DNA of 6,436 nt from an uncultured Mesorhizobium sp. GTDB lineage: Bacteria > Pseudomonadota > Alphaproteobacteria > Rhizobiales > Rhizobiaceae. Both the position numbers and the translations under genes were made by a program. Below, piece by piece: positions 6,186-6,436 of this stretch. Each line of letters starts with the position of its first letter. Position 1 is the stretch's first letter. Location of the stretch: assembly GCA_950071955.1 (NCBI GenBank), contig CATMOC010000224.1, forward strand, positions 1 through 6,436, in the 5' to 3' direction. The notes under the pieces were generated by a model that saw only the letters and a program-made list of their open reading frames with translations, was not told where the DNA came from and made no database searches.

Positions 6186-6436
6186 TCCCGTCGCTCGAAC
6201 ATCTCCAGCGTGCCTACGCCGTCACGCGGGTTGCAACGCAGGTCACGCCGCTCCTGGAATCCGCCGCGCTGGCGAAGGCGTCCGGCGCCGCGTGCGTGTT
6301 CGTCAAGCCGGAATCGCTGCAATGGGCCGGTTCCTTCAAGGCGCGCGGCGCCTACTGGCGGCTGAAGCAGCTTTCTCCTGAAGAGGCGAAACGCGGCGTC
6401 GTCGCCTACTCGTCCGGCAATTTCGCCCAGGGGCTG
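6182..6436 (+). CDS. PLP-dependent threonine/serine dehydratase-like enzyme (5' part, cut by window)
   Basis: The first 85 residues of a fold-type II PLP enzyme, open to the window edge. Seen: the lysine that binds PLP in GSFKARGA (Lys53), and the phosphate-side motif YSSGNFAQG (76-84). These two motifs and their spacing are those of threonine dehydratase, serine dehydratase/racemase and 3-hydroxyaspartate ammonia-lyase. The second motif has Phe81 where many biosynthetic threonine dehydratases have His (SGNHAQG). The start overlaps the GST stop by 4 bases (ATGA, 6182-6185), and GAGGG lies at 6173-6177, 4 bases ahead. It would release ammonia and an oxo acid from a hydroxy amino acid, but the exact substrate cannot be read from this fragment. 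Biosynthetic IlvA is less likely given the context, though the C-terminal regulatory domain that would decide this is not visible. Confidence 0.88.
   Translation, partial: MIPSLEHLQRAYAVTRVATQVTPLLESAALAKASGAACVFVKPESLQWAGSFKARGAYWRLKQLSPEEAKRGVVAYSSGNFAQGL

Overview
The window comes from a GC-rich alphaproteobacterium, most likely of the Rhizobiales/Hyphomicrobiales (Sinorhizobium, Mesorhizobium, Aminobacter or a relative). Three things point there: the close resemblance of the betI and betC products to rhizobial proteins, a rhizobial-type short palindromic repeat between them, and strong G/C bias at third codon positions. No genus can be fixed from the sequence alone.

Left half, minus strand (2945 down to 1): a tightly packed three-gene ABC exporter operon of the DevBCA type. 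The order is membrane-fusion adaptor (devB-like), FtsX/MacB-fold permease (devC-like), then ATPase (devA-like, cut by the window edge). devB and devC overlap by 4 bases, and devC and devA are 2 bases apart. Together they should form a trans-envelope exporter that needs an outer-membrane TolC-type partner, which is not in the window. The substrate is unknown.

Middle (2946-3324): a divergent intergenic region of 379 bp. It holds a perfect 20-bp palindrome just before betI, probably the BetI operator. It also holds a roughly 180-bp block unusually dense in short inverted repeats, with a 25-codon minus-strand ORF preceded by a perfect AGGAGG. This block is the least explained part of the window and could be a structured leader of the exporter operon, a small RNA, or a repeat remnant.

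Right half, plus strand (3325 to 6436): betI (choline-responsive TetR-family repressor), betC (choline-O-sulfatase), a glutathione S-transferase, and the start of a PLP-dependent threonine/serine-dehydratase-like enzyme. The betI-betC gap carries a palindromic repeat; the last three genes are 1 base apart or overlapping. In Sinorhizobium meliloti the known order is betI-betC-betB-betA. Here the two choline/betaine-aldehyde dehydrogenase genes are not behind betC; a GST and a dehydratase sit there instead. The likely role is choline-sulfate use, releasing choline and sulfate, with choline oxidation encoded elsewhere. How the GST and dehydratase contribute is not known.

I see no tRNA, rRNA, CRISPR array, transposase or phage gene. 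The strongest candidates for something undescribed are the structured intergenic block with its small ORF and the unusual betI-betC-gst-dehydratase arrangement.
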